Below the pieces are notes generated by a model. The model was not told where the DNA came from. It did no database searches and saw only the letters and a list, made by a program, of their open reading frames with translations. Below are positions 29,724 to 39,615 of a DNA stretch of 64,000 nt, one piece after another. This DNA is from Rhodococcus sp. G-MC3. Its GTDB lineage: Bacteria; Actinomycetota; Actinomycetes; Mycobacteriales; Mycobacteriaceae. Positions within the stretch are counted from its first letter, which is position 1. Each line of letters starts with the position of its first letter. Where the stretch lies: assembly GCF_030063335.1 (NCBI RefSeq), contig NZ_JASISW010000006.1, positions 186,001 through 250,000 of the forward strand. Direction: 5' to 3'. The position numbers and the translations under genes are program-made.

Positions 29724-30550
29724 TCGTGGCCACTCTTCCACGCCTGCACCACAGCGACTGCGTCGAGTGTCGCTCGCGCGTCGTGAACCCGCACTCCCCA
29801 CGCTCCACCGGCAACGGCAAGCGCCGAGACCACCGCCGTCGCGACCTCCCGACCGTCCGGCGGACGCGGAGCATCCTCCGAGGCCAGCAACGAACCGAGG
29901 AAACGCTTGCGCGACGCCCCAATCAGCACCGGCATACCCAGCTCGACAAACGCGGGCAATCCGTGCAGCAACTCCCAGTTGTGCCGAGCATTCTTCGCGA
30001 ATCCGAGCCCGGGATCGAGCACGATGTTCGACGGATCGACTCCTGCCGACACCGCCACCTCGACCTGTTCGAGCAGTTCCCGTCGGACGTCGTCGACGAC
30101 ATCCTCGTAGTGTTCCGCTGCACCCGAGTGTGTGTACGCGGCCGCCGATCGCCAATGCATCAGGATCCACGGCACACCGGCGGACGCGACGACGGCCGCC
30201 ATGTCCGGGTCTGCTCGTCCTCCGGACACGTCGTTGACAATGCTGACCCCTGCTTCGATTGCCGCTACGGCCACCGAGGCTCGCATCGTGTCGACGCTCG
30301 TCACCACACCACGGGCGCTGAGCGCGGCGATGACCGGTACAACACGTTCGGCTTCGACATCGGAATCGATACGCTCGGCGCCCGGTCGAGTGGACTCGCC
30401 GCCGACGTCGACGATGCCGACCCCAGCCTCGTGAAGTTCGAGCCCGTGCGCCACGGCCGCATCGACATCGAGGTATCGACCGCCGTCGGAGAAAGAGTCG
30501 GCGGTGACGTTGAGAACGCCCATCACCACCGGAGCTGAAGGGAGGCTCAT
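29720..30550 (-). CDS. folP: Dihydropteroate synthase
   Basis: Condenses the activated pterin with p-aminobenzoate; the sulfonamide target. The 276-residue TIM-barrel protein shows [41 protein letters not shown] and GASRKRFLG, all matching the catalytic FolP1 type rather than the inactive FolP2 paralogue. It overlaps folE upstream and folB downstream by 4 nt each. Confidence 0.96.
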   Translation of the reverse strand: MSLPSAPVVMGVLNVTADSFSDGGRYLDVDAAVAHGLELHEAGVGIVDVGGESTRPGAERIDSDVEAERVVPVIAALSARGVVTSVDTMRASVAVAAIEAGVSIVNDVSGGRADPDMAAVVASAGVPWILMHWRSAAAYTHSGAAEHYEDVVDDVRRELLEQVEVAVSAGVDPSNIVLDPGLGFAKNARHNWELLHGLPAFVELGMPVLIGASRKRFLGSLLASEDAPRPPDGREVATAVVSALAVAGGAWGVRVHDARATLDAVAVVQAWKSGHE

Positions 30551-31194
30551 TTGCGAAGAATGAGATCCAAGGCTTCCGACCGTGACGCTGCACTCGACTG
30601 AAGCAGTCCACGGACCGCGGACGTCGTCGTGCTCGCACCCGGCTTACGGATTCCGCGCATAGCCATGCAGAGATGCTCCGCTTCGATGACGACGATGGCG
30701 CCGCGCGGATCCAGCTTCCTCATCATTGCATCGGCTATCTGGCTGGTGAGCCGCTCTTGTACCTGCGGCCGCTTGGCGTAGAGATCGACAAGCCGAGCCA
30801 ACTTCGAGAGCCCGGTGACCTTGCCGCTGGTTCCCGGGATGTAACCCACGTGCGCAACGCCGTGGAACGAAACCAAGTGGTGCTCGCAAGTGGAGAACAT
30901 CGGGATGTCCCGGACAACGACCAGTTCCTGATGACCTTCGTCGAAGGTGGTGTTCAGAACCGAGTCGGGATCGGTGTACAACCCACCGAAAATCTCACGA
31001 TAAGCCCGTGCCACCCGCGCAGGGGTGTCCGCGAGACCGGCCCTATCCGGATCCTCGCCCACCGCAATGAGCAGTTCCCGCACAGCTGCCTCGGCGCGCG
31101 GCTGATCGAACGTGTTGCCCGTCGCCACCGCGACGACATCGCTGGGTGTATCCACGACAGAGACTCTCTCTTCGTCGACCTGCTTGACTGACAC
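30547..31194 (-). CDS. folE: GTP cyclohydrolase I
   Basis: First folate-pathway enzyme, converting GTP to dihydroneopterin triphosphate. The 215-residue protein has the zinc-site segment [20 protein letters not shown], with the second Cys in [11 protein letters not shown], and the [20 protein letters not shown] helix. It is the first fol gene after ftsH, separated by 201 bp that contain a 31-bp tandem repeat. It overlaps folP by 4 nt, starting the folE-folP-folB-folK set. Confidence 0.97.
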   Translation of the reverse strand: MSVKQVDEERVSVVDTPSDVVAVATGNTFDQPRAEAAVRELLIAVGEDPDRAGLADTPARVARAYREIFGGLYTDPDSVLNTTFDEGHQELVVVRDIPMFSTCEHHLVSFHGVAHVGYIPGTSGKVTGLSKLARLVDLYAKRPQVQERLTSQIADAMMRKLDPRGAIVVIEAEHLCMAMRGIRKPGASTTTSAVRGLLQSSAASRSEALDLILRK

Positions 31195-31211
31195 GTTGAC
31201 CTACCTCCAGT

Positions 31212-31344
31212 CCAGCACCCGGGTCGTTCCGCGGGCTTCACTCCAGCACCCGGGTCGTTCCGCGGGCTTCACTCCAGCACCCGGGTCGTTCCGCGGGCTT
31301 CACTCCAGCACCCGGGTCGTTCCGCGGGCTTCACTCCAGTACCC
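31212..31344. repeat. 31-bp tandem repeat between ftsH and folE
   Basis: Four identical 31-bp units (31212-31242, 31243-31273, 31274-31304, 31305-31335) and a 9-nt partial unit with one change. Each unit contains the palindromes ACCCGGGT and CCGCGG. The unit length is not a multiple of three and no real frame crosses it, so it is non-coding. It lies in the leader of folE, 18 bp before the start. Confidence 0.95.
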
Positions 31345-31395
31345 GTGGCGATGCCCCGGAGGGATCTCAGCTTATCGCCGGGGCATCCTGAACCA

Positions 31396-34125
31396 TCACT
31401 GGTGCCCGTTCGGACCTTCCCACCGTTGCGTCCGAGGACCTTCGTCCCCGTCACGTTCGGTGCCCGATCCGTCCGAGTCGCCTGCATGTCGATCCGGCCC
31501 GCGGAGAGGAAGCCCGCCCAGTGGATCCCACTGCGATCCTGCTGGGTCTCGGTACTGCGAGCCCCGATCACCCGACTGAGGACTTTCACCGCCTGCCGGG
31601 TCCTGCTCATCGTTCGGTCCTCGGTGCTGCTCCCCGATCGGTTCGCGATGCTCAGGGGGCTGGTACTGCGGCGGACGGTACTGCGGAGGCTGATAGGACG
31701 GCGGCGCCGGGTACAGCGGCGGATTGGGATCGGAGTACCTACCTCCAAGGTCAGGTCCACCACTACCGGCACCTGGTCCCGCGCCGTCGCGGGGCGGCCA
31801 CCCTGGAGCGGACCAGCCTGCCGGAGCGCCATAGTCCGGGCGGGCCGACTGCGGACGGGGTTCAGGATTCCGGTAACCCCCGCCGGAGTGAGCTCCGCCA
31901 TTCTGACCGTTGCCGTTCTGCGGTCCACCGTTCTGCGGTCCACCGTTCTGCGGTCCACCGTTGTACGGCGCGCTTCCGTAGGGGGCGCCGTGGGAGGGCC
32001 CACCGTTGGAGTTGCCACCGCCGTTGGGATTGCCACCGCCGTTGGGATTGCCACCGCCGTTGTAGCCGTTCGGGCGGCCGGGACCTGCGTAGCTGTCGGG
32101 AGCGCCCTTGGACAGCTGCGGCGGTCCGGCATAACTTGGCTGTGGGAACTGCTGCGGTGGAACCACTTTCGGCGGGATCGACTGCGGAGGCCACGGCTCA
32201 CCGCGCTCGATGGCAAGCTCACCCGGAGTCTTGACCGGCGGCTTGTCGGACGGAACCCGGTCGCCGAAATCGTTGAACGCAGTGATCCGTGGTCGCTTGG
32301 TGACACCTGCGAAAATCTTCTCGAGATCCTTACGCTTCAGCGTTTCGCGTTCCAGAAGCTCGGTTGCGAGGATGTCGAGGATGTCGCGGTACTCGTTGAG
32401 AATGGCCCACGCTTCGGTGTGCGCGGCCTCGATCAGCTTGCGCACCTCCTCATCGATCTCACGTGCAACTTCATGCGAGAAGTCGGACTGCACGCCCATG
32501 GAGCGGCCGAGGAACGGGTCGCCCTGTTCCTGGCCGTAGCGAACGGCACCGAGCTTGCTGCTCATGCCGTATTCGGTAACCATGGCACGAGCGATCTTGG
32601 TCGCCTGGTCGATATCGGAGGATGCTCCGGTGGTCGGCTCGTGGAACACCAGTTCCTCGGCTGCGCGACCACCCATCGCCATGACGAGACGCGCGATCAT
32701 CTCCGAACGCGTCATCAAGCCCTTGTCGTCCTCGGGCACCGTCATCGCGTGGCCACCGGTACGGCCACGAGCGAGAATCGTCACCTTGTAGACAGGCTCG
32801 ATATCGGGCATCGCCCATGCCGCGAGGGTGTGCCCACCCTCGTGGTACGCGGTGATCTTCTTCTCGTGCTCGCTGATGATGCGGCTCTTGCGGCGCGGTC
32901 CGCCGACAACACGGTCAACTGATTCCTCCAGCGCGCCCTCGGTGATGACGGTGCCGTTCTCGCGGGCGGTGAGCAGCGCAGCCTCGTTGATGACGTTGGC
33001 GAGGTCGGCGCCGGACATGCCGACCGTGCGCTTGGCCAGACCTTCGAGATCTGCATCGTGCGCAACCGGCTTGCCCGCGGAGTGCACGGCCAAGATCGCG
33101 CGACGGCCGGCAAGGTCAGGAGCACCGACCGGAATCTGACGGTCGAAGCGGCCGGGACGAAGCAGCGCGGGATCGAGGATGTCGGGGCGGTTGGTTGCGG
33201 CAATAAGGATGACGCCGGTGCGTTCACCGAAACCGTCCATCTCGACAAGCAACTGGTTCAGCGTCTGCTCACGCTCATCGTGGCCACCGCCCATGCCTGC
33301 ACCGCGCTGGCGGCCGACGGCGTCGATCTCATCGATGAAGATGATGCACGGACTGCTCTGCTTGGCCTGCTCGAACAGGTCACGGACGCGTGAGGCGCCG
33401 ACACCGACGAACATCTCGACGAAATCCGAACCGGAGATCGTGAAGAACGGAACGCCCGCTTCACCGGCAACCGCCCGTGCGAGAAGAGTCTTGCCGGTTC
33501 CGGGAGGGCCGTACAGCAGCACACCGCGGGGAATCTTGGCACCGAGCGCCTGGTAACGCGCCGGGTTCTGCAGGAAGTCCTTGATCTCGTACAGCTCTTC
33601 GACAGCTTCGTCGGCACCGGCGACGTCCTGGAACGTCGTCTTGGGCATGTCCTTGCTGAGCTGCTTGGCCTTGGACTTACCGAAGCCCATCACTCCGCCT
33701 CGTCCGCCGCCCTGCATTCGGCTCATGACGAAGATGAACACGCCGAGCAGCAAGAGCATCGGTAGAACGAACAGCAGCAGCGACGAGACCCAACTCTCCT
33801 GGGTGACCACCGTGTTGTAGCTGTTGAGACCCTCGTCGCTGACCTTGTCGAAGATGGTCTGCGACGCGGAGTCGGGGTACTTGGCAAGGATCTGTGTCTC
33901 GTTATCGGTCGCATCGTTACCGTTTTTCAGGTAGAGGCGAACCTGCTGTTCACGATCGTCGATCTGAGCCTTGTCGACGTTTCGAGAATCGAGTTGCGCT
34001 ATCGCCACCGAGGTGTCGACGGTCTTCCAGCCGCGGGTGTCGTTTCCGAAATAGCTGAAGGCAAATATCACCAACAGAATGCCGAAAACGATGGCCAGGT
34101 TCCGTATAACTGTCTTCCGATTCAT
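31396..34125 (-). CDS. ftsH: ATP-dependent zinc metalloprotease FtsH
   Basis: Membrane AAA+ protease for quality control of membrane and regulatory proteins. The 909-residue protein has transmembrane helices at about 7-25 and 113-134 around an extracytoplasmic domain, Walker A GPPGTGKT (206-213), second region of homology [18 protein letters not shown], and the zinc motif HEGGH near residue 430. The C-terminal tail after about 650 is a long disordered region rich in Pro, Gly, Asn and Gln with NPNGGG and NGGPQ repeats, making it about 150 residues longer than the M. tuberculosis protein. Confidence 0.97.
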   Translation of the reverse strand: MNRKTVIRNLAIVFGILLVIFAFSYFGNDTRGWKTVDTSVAIAQLDSRNVDKAQIDDREQQVRLYLKNGNDATDNETQILAKYPDSASQTIFDKVSDEGLNSYNTVVTQESWVSSLLLFVLPMLLLLGVFIFVMSRMQGGGRGGVMGFGKSKAKQLSKDMPKTTFQDVAGADEAVEELYEIKDFLQNPARYQALGAKIPRGVLLYGPPGTGKTLLARAVAGEAGVPFFTISGSDFVEMFVGVGASRVRDLFEQAKQSSPCIIFIDEIDAVGRQRGAGMGGGHDEREQTLNQLLVEMDGFGERTGVILIAATNRPDILDPALLRPGRFDRQIPVGAPDLAGRRAILAVHSAGKPVAHDADLEGLAKRTVGMSGADLANVINEAALLTARENGTVITEGALEESVDRVVGGPRRKSRIISEHEKKITAYHEGGHTLAAWAMPDIEPVYKVTILARGRTGGHAMTVPEDDKGLMTRSEMIARLVMAMGGRAAEELVFHEPTTGASSDIDQATKIARAMVTEYGMSSKLGAVRYGQEQGDPFLGRSMGVQSDFSHEVAREIDEEVRKLIEAAHTEAWAILNEYRDILDILATELLERETLKRKDLEKIFAGVTKRPRITAFNDFGDRVPSDKPPVKTPGELAIERGEPWPPQSIPPKVVPPQQFPQPSYAGPPQLSKGAPDSYAGPGRPNGYNGGGNPNGGGNPNGGGNSNGGPSHGAPYGSAPYNGGPQNGGPQNGGPQNGNGQNGGAHSGGGYRNPEPRPQSARPDYGAPAGWSAPGWPPRDGAGPGAGSGGPDLGGRYSDPNPPLYPAPPSYQPPQYRPPQYQPPEHREPIGEQHRGPNDEQDPAGGESPQSGDRGSQYRDPAGSQWDPLGGLPLRGPDRHAGDSDGSGTERDGDEGPRTQRWEGPNGHQ
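31925..32062. repeat. In-frame coding tandem repeats in the ftsH tail
   Basis: Three near-identical 15-bp units (31925-31969) encode repeats of NGGPQ, and 18-bp units (32012-32029, 32030-32047 and a 15-bp partial to 32062) encode NPNGGG-type repeats. Both unit lengths are multiples of three, so slippage changes tail length without breaking the frame. Confidence 0.9.
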
Positions 34126-34482
34126 ACAGCTTCAGCCGAGACGGCCTCGTCCTTTCCAGTCAACTCCGATGCGCGGATCCGGCCGCACACCGGAAGCATC
34201 AGGTTACCGCGAACGGCCGACCCGAGCCTGAAGTGCATCTGACCTACTGCGTCGATACATACAGCAGCGTTGCCTTTCAGCGTCACGCTTCTTCAACGTC
34301 CAACGTCGCCGCGGCCCCGCAGGTTCCCCGACAGCATGAAGCTCGCCACGACCACCCCGGAGGCCTGCCTATTGTGTCAGGGAGTTCGGTATCAGGTCAC
34401 CCCAGCTGTCGACCCTGACGAAATGTACGAAAGTACTGCTTCTACCAGGGACGAACAGTGGATTCAGGTTTAAGGTGATTGC
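34126..34482. other. Divergent intergenic region ftsH / kinase
   Basis: A 357-bp gap holding the promoters of ftsH (minus) and the kinase (plus). A small inverted repeat GTACGAAAGTAC lies at 34425-34436, 47 bp before the kinase start. ORFs crossing the gap have no recognisable similarity. I see no RNA gene. Confidence 0.5.
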
Positions 34483-36939
34483 GTGCCCTACGGCCCGGAT
34501 GGAGTCACCGAGCACGAGAACACCGTTGGAGATCGCTCGAACGGACTCTCGACGGTGACTTCTGCCGCACCCACCGGCATCGACGTGGCGTCCGACGCCG
34601 TGGGCAGGCTTCGTCGGGCATGGCAGGCCGCCCGGGCCTGCGCTCGACCCGAAGCGCCTGACCTGGCGATGTATCTTCCCGACTCCGACACTGTGCGCCG
34701 TCGCCTGCTCGAGCAGTTGATTGCCGTCGACCTGCAGGAAAGGTGGCTGCGAGCAAAACTCCCGAAACGGTTGCACGAGTACTGCTCGGAGTTCACCGAT
34801 CTGGATCCGGGCTCGTTGCCCGCCGACCTGATATACGAGGAGTTCTGCATCAGGCGGCAGAGCGGCGACACGGTCTTTCCCGGCGACTATCTGAAGGAGT
34901 ACCCGGGGCGAGCAGGCGAGCTAGCCGAACTACTGAACACCATGGTCGGCGAGGATACTGCCGCGCACGCTCTCGGTGCGGACACGGTCCGTGCCGATTT
35001 TCATGCCGACCCCGATCCCGACGCCGACGCCGATCCCGATGCCGATGCGACCCAGCGCTCCCCCTTGGACTCGACCGGTCGTTTCACCGGCGAGATGACC
35101 GAGACGTCGGGCAGCCTGCTTCGCACCCGCCCCGGCTCGCAGGACCAACTGGAGGATCTTGATGTCGGCGACCGTCTGGACGATTTCGACCTGCTGGTGA
35201 GCGTCGGGCGCGGCGCGTTCGCTCGGGTGTTTCTCGCCCGGCAGCGCTCTATGCAGCGCATCGTGGCAGTGAAGATTTCCGAGGATCGCGGCAGCGAACC
35301 ACAGACGCTCGCGCAACTCGATCACAACTACATCGTGCGAGTGTTCGACCAACGTGTTCTCGTCGATCGTCGTTTGCGGCTGCTTTACATGCAGTACGTG
35401 CCAGGGGGAACCCTGCTCGCGCTGCTCGGCCTCGTGAAGGCAACGCCGCCGAGCAGACGCAACGGAACAATGCTCCTGGAATCGGTGAACCGGTCACTCA
35501 CTGGCACCGGCGGACTGCAGCCGACAGATTCCACTGTCCGCGAACATATTTCGACATTGTCATGGCCCGAGACCGTGGCGTGGCTTGGACGCCGAATTGC
35601 CGAGGCCTTGCACTACGCGGGCGAACACGGCGTACTGCACCGCGACATCAAACCTGCGAACGTTCTGCTCACGTCCGAGGGAGTGCCGAAACTGGCCGAC
35701 TTCAACATCAGCTTCTCCGATGCGGTGGAAGGTGACAGCCCGGTCGCGTACTTCGGCGGCTCGCTGTCCTATATGTCTCCCGAACAGTTGGAGGCCTGCC
35801 ACCCCGGGCGATCGGGGCGCGCCGAAGATCTCGACACCCGAAGCGATCTCTACTCCCTCGCAGTGGTGCTGTGGGAACTGTTGACCGGCGTCAAACCGTT
35901 CGACGACTCTGCGGCGTCCGCAGGCGACGGCGATCGCACAACCATCGACGTACTTCTCACCGCACGCCGAGCCGGAGTCACCGAGGCCGCGTTGGCTGCA
36001 CTACCGGCAGACTGCCCGGCAACGTTGCGACGAGTCCTGCTCAAATGCCTCTCTCCCGATGCCGCGGACCGCCTCGCCACAGGGCAAGAACTGGCTCAGC
36101 AATTCGATCTCTGCCTCGATGCGCACGCGCGTGCCCTTGTCGACCCGCCACCGGACAGCACGCGATTTCGCTTGCGGCCCTTCATGATACCCGTCATGAC
36201 TGCCGCTATCGGAATCCCCAATGTGATAGCAGCGGTGTACAACTACAAGCACAACAAAGCGCTCATCATCGACGACCTGCTCCCCACCGCGCAGGAAAGA
36301 TTCGACAGCGTCACCGCTCTGATCAATGGACTGGCATGGCCGATCGGCTTGGTGCTCATCGTCTATTTCTTCCGACGCATTCTGTCCGTACCGAGGGCAC
36401 TGAGGCAGGGACGCGGCGTATCGGACGACCGACTGGCCCAGACAAGGGCCGACACGTTGCTCGTCGCCGACAGGGTCGTTGCCGTATGTCTTGGGCTGTG
36501 GATCTGTGCCGGCATTGCGTTTCCGGTAACCCTGCAGATCGCCGCAGGATCGGTGCCGGCCCAGGCATACGTCCATTTCGTTGCTTCACTCGTGGTGTGC
36601 GGCGCGATGGCGACCGCATATCCGTTCTTCTTGATATCTCTGTTCACCATCAGGTGTCTGTACCCGTCGCTGCTGCCGTTCGGGGCGGGCGACCGGGACG
36701 AGCCGATGCTGTCGGCACTGAACCGTCGAAGCGTCGGCTACCTCACCGTTGCTGCCGCGATCCCACTGGTCGCCGTCGCAGGGCTGACGTTCGTTCCTGC
36801 CGTGAACATCCCGTCGATCATCGCAGTGGTGCGGGTGGTGTGCGTCGGGGGGATCGCCGCATTCGTGGCGTCGTACAGCGTCTTTCGACTACTGGAAAAA
36901 GACAACGCCGCGCTCCGGCGGGTCGTGTCGAAGAAATAA
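34483..36939 (+). CDS. Membrane Ser/Thr protein kinase of unusual architecture
   Basis: An 818-residue eukaryotic-like kinase. Order: a helical N-terminal region with the segment YEEFCIRRQSGDTVFPGDYL (119-138), an Asp/Ala/Pro-rich linker (173-190), a kinase domain (about 233-545), then about six transmembrane helices (from about 565). The kinase has the glycine loop GRGAFARVF, K264 in VAVK, HRDIKPAN (386-393), and SPE. The magnesium motif is DFN (406-408) instead of DFG, and about 40 extra residues lie between the hinge and helix E. GTG start with AAGGTGA upstream. It stands alone on the plus strand between ftsH and hpt, where M. tuberculosis has no kinase gene. Confidence 0.88.
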   Translation: MPYGPDGVTEHENTVGDRSNGLSTVTSAAPTGIDVASDAVGRLRRAWQAARACARPEAPDLAMYLPDSDTVRRRLLEQLIAVDLQERWLRAKLPKRLHEYCSEFTDLDPGSLPADLIYEEFCIRRQSGDTVFPGDYLKEYPGRAGELAELLNTMVGEDTAAHALGADTVRADFHADPDPDADADPDADATQRSPLDSTGRFTGEMTETSGSLLRTRPGSQDQLEDLDVGDRLDDFDLLVSVGRGAFARVFLARQRSMQRIVAVKISEDRGSEPQTLAQLDHNYIVRVFDQRVLVDRRLRLLYMQYVPGGTLLALLGLVKATPPSRRNGTMLLESVNRSLTGTGGLQPTDSTVREHISTLSWPETVAWLGRRIAEALHYAGEHGVLHRDIKPANVLLTSEGVPKLADFNISFSDAVEGDSPVAYFGGSLSYMSPEQLEACHPGRSGRAEDLDTRSDLYSLAVVLWELLTGVKPFDDSAASAGDGDRTTIDVLLTARRAGVTEAALAALPADCPATLRRVLLKCLSPDAADRLATGQELAQQFDLCLDAHARALVDPPPDSTRFRLRPFMIPVMTAAIGIPNVIAAVYNYKHNKALIIDDLLPTAQERFDSVTALINGLAWPIGLVLIVYFFRRILSVPRALRQGRGVSDDRLAQTRADTLLVADRVVAVCLGLWICAGIAFPVTLQIAAGSVPAQAYVHFVASLVVCGAMATAYPFFLISLFTIRCLYPSLLPFGAGDRDEPMLSALNRRSVGYLTVAAAIPLVAVAGLTFVPAVNIPSIIAVVRVVCVGGIAAFVASYSVFRLLEKDNAALRRVVSKK

Positions 36940-36955
36940 GGCACTACGCGCCTAC

Positions 36956-37525
36956 TCAGCCGCCGTAGACTTTCGGCTCCAGAGTTCCGATGTACGGAAG
37001 GTCCCGGTACCGCTCGTTGTAGTCGAGTCCGTAGCCGACGACGAACTCGTTCGGGATATCGAAGCCCACGTTGGCGACCTCGACGTCGACCTTGATCGCG
37101 TCGGGCTTGCGGAGAAGCGTCACTACCGACAGCGACGCCGGATTGCGGGTCGCAAGGTTGCGCTTGAGCCACGACAACGTCAGACCCGAATCGATGATGT
37201 CCTCGACGATCAACACATTGCGGCCGTTGATGTCACGATCGAGATCCTTCAGGATGCGCACGACACCCGAAGACGACGTCGAGGAACCATAGGAACTGAC
37301 TGCCATGAACTCGAGTTGCACCGGTATCGGCAGGGCACGCGCGAAGTCCGTCATGAACATGATCGCGCCTTTGAGGACACCGACGAGAAGAAGGTCGCCT
37401 TCGGGAGCATCGACCGGATACCGCTTGGCGATCTCCTCCGCGAGTTCGGCGGTCCGGACTTTGATCTGGTCCTCGGAGATGAGAATCGATTGAATATCGC
37501 CCTCGTACACGGCGCGTCCCTTCAT
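36956..37525 (-). CDS. hpt: Hypoxanthine(-guanine) phosphoribosyltransferase
   Basis: Purine-salvage enzyme. The 189-residue protein has the PRPP-binding signature [14 protein letters not shown], the flexible-loop [11 protein letters not shown], and the [12 protein letters not shown] segment. The C terminus [13 protein letters not shown] is typical of actinobacterial Hpt. It lies 27 bp downstream of tilS at the end of the dacB-protease-tilS-hpt run and is convergent with the kinase gene. Confidence 0.96.
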   Translation of the reverse strand: MKGRAVYEGDIQSILISEDQIKVRTAELAEEIAKRYPVDAPEGDLLLVGVLKGAIMFMTDFARALPIPVQLEFMAVSSYGSSTSSSGVVRILKDLDRDINGRNVLIVEDIIDSGLTLSWLKRNLATRNPASLSVVTLLRKPDAIKVDVEVANVGFDIPNEFVVGYGLDYNERYRDLPYIGTLEPKVYGG

Positions 37526-37552
37526 AGGTTCTCGTTCGTCGGTTCTCGGCCG

Positions 37553-38536
37553 TCACGGATTCTCTCTAGAACTCCGCAGACTCCACTCCAGCTCTGCAGC
37601 AAGCCTGCCATGTCTGCGCGCGACCACCAACCTTGCACCTGCGGGAGCACCGCTCACCGCGACCCCGCCCTGTCCGCGCCAGTCACCGACCAAATCGTCG
37701 ACCAGCCGTAACTGCTTGTCCGACAACGCCCTTGCCCCGAGACCGGACATCCATCCCCGCAGCGTCCGACGCCGAATGGCCGGCGGTGCGTCGGTGAGTA
37801 CCGTCACGTCCAGATCGTCGCCGACGCGCGCGTCGGCCAACAGCACCGCGGCATCGTCGTCGAGAACAGCGGCGTCCTCGCGAAGCTGAGCGGCCGTCCG
37901 GGCCAGCGCCTGCGCGACGCCGCCGCCGAGCACATCCTCCAACAGCGGCAGGACTTCGTGCCGGAGCCGCACACGGGTGAACCCCGGGTCCGTATTGTGC
38001 GGATCTTCGAACGGAACGATCCCCAGCTCGGCGCATACCTGCCTGGTCACCGATCTCCGAACGCCCAGCAGCGGCCTACCCCACGGCGAATCCCACGGCG
38101 CCATCCCCGCAATGGAACGCGGCCCCGAGCCGCGCGAGAGACCGAGCAGAACCGTTTCGGCCTGATCATCCAGGGTGTGCGCGACGAGGACTGCGGCGCC
38201 GCTTCGGGCAGCGTCCAGTGCGTCGTACCGAGCGCGACGCGCAGCAGCTTCGATTCCGCCCTCCGACCCGACGGATACTCTCAGTACTCTCGCTCGGGCG
38301 CACCCCAGACTGCGTGCGTGCTCGGCAGCTGTTGCCGCCACCGCCGCGGAACCTACCTGCAAACCGTGATCGACGACGAGTGCCTCCACGTCCGTCGCCT
38401 CGGCGGCAACTGCAGACGTCAGCGCCAGCGAATCTGCTCCCCCGGACAGTGCCACCATCACCGGCCCCGGGTGTGATGCCAACCAGCCTCGCACTGCCTG
38501 GCGTACCTCCAGGATCGCAGGAAGTGACGGCAGCAT
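37553..38536 (-). CDS. tilS: tRNA(Ile)-lysidine synthetase
   Basis: Modifies the wobble C of tRNA-Ile(CAU) to lysidine. The 327-residue protein has the PP-loop SGGADSLAL, VVDHGLQ, the HTLDDQAETVLLGL motif and GIxPFEDPHNTD. The C-terminal domain is short, as in mycobacterial MesJ. The ATG at 38536 overlaps the upstream stop (TGATG); the GTG at 38539 is also possible. Its coupling to the metalloprotease upstream and hpt downstream matches the M. tuberculosis order. Confidence 0.95.
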   Translation of the reverse strand: MLPSLPAILEVRQAVRGWLASHPGPVMVALSGGADSLALTSAVAAEATDVEALVVDHGLQVGSAAVAATAAEHARSLGCARARVLRVSVGSEGGIEAAARRARYDALDAARSGAAVLVAHTLDDQAETVLLGLSRGSGPRSIAGMAPWDSPWGRPLLGVRRSVTRQVCAELGIVPFEDPHNTDPGFTRVRLRHEVLPLLEDVLGGGVAQALARTAAQLREDAAVLDDDAAVLLADARVGDDLDVTVLTDAPPAIRRRTLRGWMSGLGARALSDKQLRLVDDLVGDWRGQGGVAVSGAPAGARLVVARRHGRLAAELEWSLRSSRENP

Positions 38537-39615
38537 CACCCCAGAACGCGCGCGATCCACCGGTCCGGATTCTCGATCTCGTCGAGCAGTGGCAACGTAT
38601 CCGCATCGGTCCAGACGGTGTTGAACCTCTCCATGCCGACCACTCCGACGACGTGATCGACGAACGCCTTGCCCCGCACGTACTGGGCCATCTTCGCGTC
38701 CATCCCGAGCAACGCCCTGATCAACCGCTGAAGTGGGTTCTGCTTACGACGACGCCTGCTGTCGAAGGCATTGCGAATGTGCGCGACGGACGGAACGACT
38801 GCGGGTCCGACGGCATCCATGACGTGGTCGGCATGGCCTTCGAGCAATGTGCCGAGTACCAGCAGTCGATCGATGGCCTCCCGTTGAGGCGGAGGCTGCG
38901 TGGCCCTGAGCAATCCGACGACGCCCGCATCCTCGGCCTTGGTCGATCCTTTGCGGTTCTTCAGCGCTGTCGTCAATCTCGTCGCGAACTCGCTCATCGG
39001 TTCGTCGATACCTTCGGACAGAACCGCAACCGAACTGCGCATGTACTCCCCGAGCCACGGCGCGGACGAGAATTGCACTCGGTGCGTCACCTCGTGCAGG
39101 CACACCCACAGCCTGAAGTCGCTCGCGTCGACCTTCAACGCCCGTTCGACGGCGATGATGTTGGGCGCAACAAGCAGCAGTGTTCCGTGTTCGCCGGTGA
39201 ACGGGTCGTACTGACCGAGGATTGCGCTCGACAAAAATGCAAGCATCGCCCCTGCCTGCAGGCCTGCGGGCTTTCCACCGAGTAGTCCAGACGGTCCCCC
39301 GGCGTCGTCTTCGCCCGTCAGATGCTTCATGGACGCAGCGGCGGCCTCGATCCAACCGACACGATTGACGATCTGCGCGTCGGGCACCGGCAAACCGTCG
39401 GCAAGGCCCGTCGTCTCGCGAACCGGGCCCTCGGCACGGATGGACGCCGCGGCCAGTTCCGCGAACGCAGCGTCCGCGGTGTACCTGGACATCGACGGTT
39501 CCTTGGGAGCCAGCTTCGCACCGGTCTTGGACGCCAAAGCCCAGTCCACAGCCGCCCCGAGTCCGCTCGACGCATTTGTTCCGTCCGACTTTTCGGAACG
39601 TAGGTCATCAGTCAC
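38536..39615 (-). CDS. Zinc-dependent metalloprotease of the DUF2342 / F420-associated family
   Basis: Conserved actinobacterial 359-residue protein equivalent to Rv3626c. A zinc motif HEVTH lies in CLHEVTHRVQF and a downstream EGHADHVMDAVG is the likely third-ligand region. It is annotated in the family as a predicted metalloprotease or F420 biosynthesis-associated protein; no substrate is known to me. The GTG at 39615 overlaps the dacB stop (GTGA), and its own stop overlaps tilS, so dacB, this gene and tilS are tightly coupled. Confidence 0.88.
   Translation of the reverse strand: MTDDLRSEKSDGTNASSGLGAAVDWALASKTGAKLAPKEPSMSRYTADAAFAELAAASIRAEGPVRETTGLADGLPVPDAQIVNRVGWIEAAAASMKHLTGEDDAGGPSGLLGGKPAGLQAGAMLAFLSSAILGQYDPFTGEHGTLLLVAPNIIAVERALKVDASDFRLWVCLHEVTHRVQFSSAPWLGEYMRSSVAVLSEGIDEPMSEFATRLTTALKNRKGSTKAEDAGVVGLLRATQPPPQREAIDRLLVLGTLLEGHADHVMDAVGPAVVPSVAHIRNAFDSRRRRKQNPLQRLIRALLGMDAKMAQYVRGKAFVDHVVGVVGMERFNTVWTDADTLPLLDEIENPDRWIARVLG

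Noticed and set aside
31212-31344. CRISPR-like array of 31-bp repeats
   Set aside because: The units are directly adjacent with no spacers, and no cas gene is near. It is a tandem minisatellite.
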